Shown in pieces: positions 1-5,250 of a stretch of 5,250 bases of DNA. Numbering within the stretch: the stretch's first letter is position 1; every line of letters starts with the position of its first letter. Origin of the DNA: Thermoflexus sp035573655 (lineage in GTDB: Bacteria > Chloroflexota > Anaerolineae > Thermoflexales > Thermoflexaceae); assembly GCA_035573655.1 (NCBI GenBank), contig DATMAC010000104.1, positions 1 to 5,250 on the forward strand, given 5' to 3'. The notes below the pieces were generated by a model. That model was not told the DNA's origin and did not search any database. It was given only the letters and a program-made list of their open reading frames with translations. The position numbers and the translations under genes are program-made.

Positions 1-102
1 CCCGCGGAGCATTTTAAGCCGCTGAGGTGCATCCATGGTGCCTCAAGACGTCCCGTGTGCGCTAATCCGGTAGGATGCTTTGTGGCCCCTCATCCGCCGG
101 CA
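1..102. other. Left-edge segment with no assignable gene
   Basis: I see no supportable gene here. One + frame stays open from base 1 to a TGA at 112-114, but its translation resembles nothing I know. On the - strand, an ATG at 36-34 preceded by a GAGG-like element about 4 bases away would start MDAPQRLKML and run off the left edge. That could be the start of a gene lying outside the window, but twelve codons are too few to judge. Confidence 0.3.
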
Positions 103-111
103 TGCTATAAT
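103..111 (+). promoter_or_regulatory. Extended -10 promoter of the tRNA-Gln gene
   Basis: TGCTATAAT contains a perfect -10 hexamer (TATAAT, 106-111) with the upstream TGn of an extended -10 element. It lies 9 bases before the first base of the tRNA, so transcription would start at or just before the mature 5' end. No good -35 sits at 16-18 bases; the nearest is TTGTGG at 80-85 with a 20-base spacer. Extended -10 promoters often do without a -35, so the site is convincing from sequence alone. Confidence 0.75.
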
Positions 112-120
112 TGAAAACGG

Positions 121-192
121 TGGGGAGTCGTCTAAGGTGGAGGACACCGGCCTTTGGTGCCGAGGGTGGAGGTTCGAGTCCTCCCTCCCCAG
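121..192 (+). tRNA. tRNA-Gln (anticodon UUG)
   Basis: A 72-base cloverleaf can be folded by hand. The acceptor stem TGGGGAG (121-127) pairs with CTCCCCA (185-191). The D stem is GTCT/GGAC (130-133, 142-145). The anticodon stem is 147-151 with 159-163, and its loop CTTTGGT gives anticodon TTG at 154-156. A 4-base variable loop follows, then the T stem GGAGG/CCTCC around loop TTCGAGT. The weak U1-A72 pair and discriminator G73 (base 192) match known bacterial glutamine tRNAs and support the anticodon call. The outermost anticodon-stem pair (C147 with A163) is mismatched. The 3' CCA is not encoded, since GACC follows, so it must be added after transcription. The gene stands alone with its own promoter and terminator. 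Confidence 0.95.
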
Positions 193-197
193 ACCCA

Positions 198-224
198 GGC
201 CCGGCCCGAGCGGCCGGGCCTTTT
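198..224 (+). terminator. Intrinsic terminator of tRNA-Gln
   Basis: A perfect 9-bp GC stem (GGCCCGGCC at 198-206, GGCCGGGCC at 212-220) with a 5-base loop is followed directly by TTTT and then CGTT. It begins 6 bases after the tRNA 3' end, so it is clearly the tRNA terminator. Read from the - strand, the same hairpin lies just beyond the aldolase stop codon but is followed by TGGGTCTGG with no U-tract. It would therefore be a poor terminator for the aldolase transcript. Confidence 0.9.
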
Positions 225-233
225 CGTTATGAA

Positions 234-992
234 TCAGGAATGCCATCGGCGAAGGATCTCCTGGGCCGTTTGCTGGATATACCGGGCGTCTGAAGCCACC
301 GCCAGGAATCGGAACCCCTGGTCCCGCCGCCACAAGGCTTCCTCCACCGAGAGGCACATCATCCCAGCGGGGCGGCCGGCCCGCTGGGCCGCCCTCAGGA
401 CCGTTTGGATCGCTTCCTCCCAAGCCGGGTTTTCCCGGAAGTTCGTCCCCAGGAGCCCCATTGAGGCCGCCAGGTCATTGGGCCCGATGAAGATGACATC
501 CACCCCTTCCGCCGCACAGATCTCATCCGCCCGCTCCACCGCGGCAATATGCTCGATCTGGATCACCACCATCACCTGGCTGTTGATGGCCGTGAGGTAA
601 TCCTCCCCATGCAGGCTGGGTCCTAACCAGGCCCCGACCGAGCGGACGCCTTGGGGAGGAAAGCGAGCGGCCTCCGCGGCCCGCCGGGCTTCCTCCCCGT
701 TCATCACCATAGGGACCACGATCCCCAGGGCGCCTGTGTCCAGCGCCAATTTGATCCAGACCGGATCGTTCCACGGCACACGTACCAATGGGGTGGTGCT
801 TGTGGAGAGAACGGCCATCACGCTCTGGGCCATCGCATCGTAGCCGAAGGGGCTGTGCTCCGTATCCACGACCAGCCAGTCGAAGCCGAGGCGGGCCATC
901 AACGCCGCCGCATAGGGGCTTCCCAGGCCCAGCCAGGCTCCAATCGTTGCCTCCCCATTGCGCAATCGGGTCGCAGTGTGATTGGGAATCAT
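234..992 (-). CDS. HpcH/HpaI-family class II aldolase
   Basis: This 252-residue cytoplasmic protein is recognised as a HpcH/HpaI aldolase. The family is metal-dependent and makes or cleaves 2-keto acid aldols such as 4-hydroxy-2-oxoheptanedioate or 2-dehydro-3-deoxyglucarate, releasing pyruvate. Family positions are visible: D43-T-E-H46 (the catalytic histidine of HpaI), R71 in LVRVP (pyruvate-binding arginine), E147 in QIEH and D173 in IGPNDLA (the metal-binding acids). The conserved LDTGALGIVVP and the GVRSVG segment lie between them. Length fits the family (about 250-265), so the gene looks intact. The start ATG at 992 has GGAGGG 8 bases upstream. The substrate cannot be told from sequence, since no other sugar-acid or aromatic catabolism gene lies in the window. 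It is transcribed divergently from the coiled-coil gene and converges on tRNA-Gln; no clear terminator of its own is seen. I give no symbol because hpaI, garL and rhmA cannot be separated here. Confidence 0.92.
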   Translation of the reverse strand: MIPNHTATRLRNGEATIGAWLGLGSPYAAALMARLGFDWLVVDTEHSPFGYDAMAQSVMAVLSTSTTPLVRVPWNDPVWIKLALDTGALGIVVPMVMNGEEARRAAEAARFPPQGVRSVGAWLGPSLHGEDYLTAINSQVMVVIQIEHIAAVERADEICAAEGVDVIFIGPNDLAASMGLLGTNFRENPAWEEAIQTVLRAAQRAGRPAGMMCLSVEEALWRRDQGFRFLAVASDARYIQQTAQEILRRWHS

Positions 993-1082
993 GAGCGGAT
1001 CCCTCCATGGGTTTGATCAGCTTAGACATCCGTCAAAGGGCGAGGCGGTCTTCAGCAGCCTTCACACCCAAAACGCTATCCT

Positions 1083-1112
1083 AATATAGGAGGGCTTGCA
1101 TGGGGTTGGCAA
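1083..1112 (-). promoter_or_regulatory. Promoter of the aldolase gene
   Basis: On the - strand, TTGCCA (1112-1107, five of six bases of TTGACA) is followed after 18 bases by TATATT (1088-1083, five of six of TATAAT). Transcription would begin near 1076, leaving a leader of about 83 bases before the ATG at 992. The leader contains the GGAGGG ribosome-binding site (1006-1001); I see no convincing riboswitch fold. This promoter is interleaved with the divergent one that starts the coiled-coil gene. Confidence 0.65.
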
Positions 1113-1118
1113 GCTCCT
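1088..1118. promoter_or_regulatory. Imperfect inverted repeat between divergent promoters
   Basis: GCTTGC (1094-1099) and GCAAGC (1109-1114) form a perfect 6-base inverted repeat with a 9-base centre. AGGA (1088-1091) and TCCT (1115-1118) extend it if two bases are looped out. The arms contain the TTGC starts of both -35 boxes, so a dimeric regulator bound here could block both promoters. Part of the symmetry may simply come from two back-to-back -35 boxes, so an operator is only a possibility. Confidence 0.3.
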
Positions 1119-1125
1119 CTATAAT
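1096..1125 (+). promoter_or_regulatory. Promoter of the coiled-coil gene
   Basis: A perfect -10 hexamer TATAAT (1120-1125) lies 18 bases after TTGCAT (1096-1101), a weak -35 matching three of six bases. Transcription would begin around 1132, only about 12 bases before the ATG at 1144, so the message would have a very short leader made almost entirely of its ribosome-binding site. The -35 overlaps a possible upstream TTG start codon at 1096, which argues against that codon being used. Confidence 0.6.
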
Positions 1126-1143
1126 CCAGACCGGAGGTGGAGG

Positions 1144-2136
1144 ATGCCCTTCAGCGCCGAGGACTTTCAGGACCTGCTGGAACAGTTGAAAGCGCATCCG
1201 GAGTGGCAGGAGACGCTGCGTCGCCTCCTGTGGGCAGAATCAATGGCGGAATTGACGAGCCTCCTGCGCCTGCTCGTCGAATCCCTCCAGCGAGCGCATG
1301 AAGTTGCCCACAGGTTTGTCGAGGCGCAACAGCAAACAGACGCTCTTCTCACCCGTCTGACGGATGCGGTGATCCGCCTCGCGGAAGCCCATGCTCGAGG
1401 CGAGGAGCGCATCGCCCGCCTGGAGGAAAGTCAGCGCCGCCTCGGGGAAGCGGTCACTCGCCTCATCGAAGCCCAGACCCACCTGGAGGAACGTGTGGAT
1501 CGCCTCGAGGAGGCCGTCACCCGCCTCATCGAAGCCCAGACCCGCACCGAGGAACGCGTGAGCCGCCTCGAGGAAGCCGTCACCCGCCTCATCGAAGCCC
1601 AGGCTCGTCTCGAGGAGCAGGTGGCCATTCTGGTTCAAACGCAGGAACAGATCCTCCGACGGTTGGAACATCTGGAAGGGATCCAGCGGGAGTTCGAAGC
1701 TTACAAAGCGATGTTCGGGGCTACGCTTGAAGAAGAAGCCGAGGCTATGGTGCGTTGGGTCCTGGAACAGAAGGGCTATCGTCCCATCGGCCAGGGGTAC
1801 CCGCTCACCTTGCCGGTTTATGAGGAAGGGGAAAAAGGCGAGGTCGACGCGGTGATCCCACTCCAAACCCCCGACCAGCGGATCGTCTGGGCGGTCGTTG
1901 AGGCGAAGGCCCGCCAAAGCCCCCGCGCCATCCAGGCATGGGCCAATCGGATGCGCTCTGAAGGATTCCGTAAGCGGCTGGCTGAGGCAGGAGTCCCCGG
2001 ACCCTATCTGGTTTACGCTTATGGGATCCGTGTGGATCCGGCTTGCGAGCGCATGGCCGAGGCGTTGGGGATCGGGCTGGTGACCGGCCGCGGGGAACGC
2101 GTGCCCCCCGCTGAGGAGATCGCTGCGGCTTCCTGA
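1144..2136 (+). CDS. Coiled-coil protein with PD-(D/E)XK nuclease-like C-terminal domain
   Basis: The function is unknown to me. The 330-residue protein has no signal peptide or membrane segment. Residues 1-45 are helical (LLEQLKAHPEWQETLRRLL). Residues about 46-185 form a long heptad-patterned coiled coil rich in Leu, Arg, Glu and Ala. It includes four 21-residue units (74-94, 102-122, 123-143, 144-164), and a 7-residue unit, exactly one heptad, separates the first two. After the linker GIQREFEAYKAMFG, the C-terminal domain (about 190-330) has an acidic helix (LEEEAEAMV), then GEVD (D235) and VVEAK (E253, K255). This is the D...ExK pattern of PD-(D/E)XK nuclease folds. Similar architectures of unknown function, some labelled DUF3782, occur in thermophilic bacteria and archaea; that link is from memory. 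I chose ATG 1144 because GGAGGTGGAGG (1133-1143) sits directly before it. A TTG at 1096 would add 16 residues but lies in the promoter. The protein may bind or cut DNA, or may keep only the fold. Confidence 0.85.
   Translation: MPFSAEDFQDLLEQLKAHPEWQETLRRLLWAESMAELTSLLRLLVESLQRAHEVAHRFVEAQQQTDALLTRLTDAVIRLAEAHARGEERIARLEESQRRLGEAVTRLIEAQTHLEERVDRLEEAVTRLIEAQTRTEERVSRLEEAVTRLIEAQARLEEQVAILVQTQEQILRRLEHLEGIQREFEAYKAMFGATLEEEAEAMVRWVLEQKGYRPIGQGYPLTLPVYEEGEKGEVDAVIPLQTPDQRIVWAVVEAKARQSPRAIQAWANRMRSEGFRKRLAEAGVPGPYLVYAYGIRVDPACERMAEALGIGLVTGRGERVPPAEEIAAAS
1363..1635 (+). repeat. 63-bp tandem repeats coding for 21-residue coiled-coil units
   Basis: Four in-frame units of 63 bases lie at 1363-1425, 1447-1509, 1510-1572 and 1573-1635; a 21-base spacer follows the first. 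The last three share the protein core EAVTRLIEAQ. Units 3 and 4 share an identical 27-base stretch (1513-1539 and 1576-1602), and unit 2 differs from it at two silent positions. Unit 1 is clearly diverged. Each unit is exactly three heptads, so gain or loss of copies would keep both the frame and the coiled-coil phase. Near identity at DNA level suggests recent duplication or gene conversion. Confidence 0.9.
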
Positions 2137-2151
2137 GGATACGTTGCCAGG

Positions 2152-2194
2152 AAACCGGGGAGGTCATCGAGAAATGACCTCCCCGGTTTTATTT

Positions 2195-2196
<2 letters not shown>
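2152..2196 (+). terminator. Strong intrinsic terminator between convergent genes
   Basis: A perfect 16-bp stem (2152-2167 with 2174-2189) closes a CGAGAA loop and runs into TTTTATTTTT, a textbook terminator for the coiled-coil gene, 16 bases after its stop codon. The T-tract overlaps the first two bases (2195-2196) of the complement of the uvrA stop codon. Read from the - strand, the hairpin begins about 6 bases beyond the uvrA stop but is followed by TTTCC only. It may stop uvrA transcripts less efficiently. Confidence 0.93.
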
Positions 2197-5101
<2,905 letters not shown>

Positions 5102-5139
5102 AATCGACCGCTGCCTTCCTTCGAATGGGCCAGTTTTTC

Positions 5140-5168
5140 AGCATAGCACGGCTGGGGCTTTCCTTCAA
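5140..5168 (-). promoter_or_regulatory. uvrA promoter
   Basis: On the - strand, TTGAAG (5168-5163, four of six of TTGACA) is followed after exactly 17 bases by TATGCT (5145-5140, four of six of TATAAT). A TGn just upstream of the hexamer makes it an extended -10. The start of transcription would be near 5133, about 31 bases before the uvrA ATG. The spacing and the TGn make this the best promoter candidate in the uvrA upstream region. Confidence 0.6.
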
Positions 5169-5173
5169 AGTGG

Positions 5174-5187
5174 AAAACTGGAGTTCG
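5174..5187. promoter_or_regulatory. Candidate LexA (SOS) box upstream of uvrA
   Basis: On the - strand the sequence reads CGAAC-TCCA-GTTTT. The outer arms match the Gram-positive-type LexA box (CGAAC-N4-GTTY) and give an imperfect palindrome, but the inner four bases do not fit the RNRY preference and the last arm base is off. It lies 5 bases upstream of the -35 element of uvrA, where a repressor could act, and uvrA is SOS-controlled in many bacteria. The combination of gene and position makes it worth noting; the motif alone would be weak. Confidence 0.4.
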
Positions 5188-5202
5188 GACACAAGTTGGG
5201 AC
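5182..5202. repeat. Two short direct repeats upstream of uvrA
   Basis: AGTTCGGAC (5182-5190) and AGTTGGGAC (5194-5202) match at eight of nine bases with a 12-base period. The first overlaps one arm of the candidate LexA box. They may be tandem binding sites, a remnant of an insertion-sequence end, or chance. Confidence 0.4.
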
Positions 5203-5210
5203 ATCGAGCG

Positions 5211-5230
5211 GGTGGGGTCCTCACCCCGCC
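5211..5230. other. GC-rich hairpin near the right edge
   Basis: GGTGGGG (5211-5217) can pair with CCCCGCC (5224-5230) through seven pairs including one T-G, around a TCCTCA loop. No T-run follows on either strand, so it is not a clear terminator. I see no gene in 5203-5250. Confidence 0.25.
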
Positions 5231-5250
5231 TCCAGGGGCTGCGTTGCGAT

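Noticed and set aside
43..423. 126-codon open frame on the - strand across tRNA-Gln
   Set aside because: It runs through the tRNA gene and its terminator and overlaps the end of the aldolase in another frame; the translated tRNA complement is a known false-gene pattern.
154..600. 148-codon open frame on the + strand inside the aldolase region
   Set aside because: It starts inside the tRNA, reads through its terminator, and is antisense to the conserved aldolase sequence.
993..1076. Riboswitch or attenuator in the aldolase leader
   Set aside because: Only short, weak pairings could be found, and no known riboswitch core was recognised.
1363..1635. Regularly spaced repeats as a possible CRISPR array
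   Set aside because: The repeats are contiguous, in-frame coding units with no unique spacers, and they encode heptads.
1240..1917. Long open frame (225 codons) on the - strand with a periodic FDEAGDGFLEA pattern
   Set aside because: It is the mirror of the coiled-coil repeats; GC-rich repeats keep the opposite frame open. The + strand reading has a promoter, ribosome-binding site, heptads and terminator.

Overview
The window is GC-rich bacterial chromosomal DNA with compact gene spacing and sigma70-like promoters. It has three protein genes and one tRNA gene. My best guess at the source is a thermophilic Chloroflexota-type bacterium (Thermoflexus or Anaerolineae-like). This rests on base composition, the Arg/Glu/Leu-rich coiled-coil protein joined to a PD-(D/E)XK-like domain, and a possible Gram-positive-style SOS box. 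It is an inference from general resemblance, not a database match.

Layout from left to right. Positions 1-102 contain no gene I can defend. A tRNA-Gln(UUG) gene (121-192, +) has its own extended -10 promoter and a strong intrinsic terminator. Converging on it is a HpcH/HpaI-family aldolase gene (234-992, -). A 151-bp divergent region (993-1143) follows, in which the aldolase promoter and the promoter of the next gene overlap back to back. The + strand gene (1144-2136) encodes an uncharacterised 330-residue protein, with a long coiled coil built partly from 21-residue repeats and a C-terminal domain carrying a PD-(D/E)XK-like D...ExK signature. A 16-bp perfect terminator hairpin separates it from the convergent uvrA gene (2195-5101, -), which encodes full-length UvrA, the damage-recognition ATPase of nucleotide excision repair. 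The right end (5102-5250) holds the uvrA promoter, a possible LexA box and short direct repeats.

The genes do not form an operon: each has its own promoter and they alternate in direction. The best-supported regulatory points are the interleaved promoter pair between the aldolase and the coiled-coil gene, and the possible SOS operator just upstream of the uvrA -35 element. I see no mobile element, CRISPR array or phage gene. The protein with no assigned function is the coiled-coil/nuclease-like one, and it is the most likely place for undescribed biology here.
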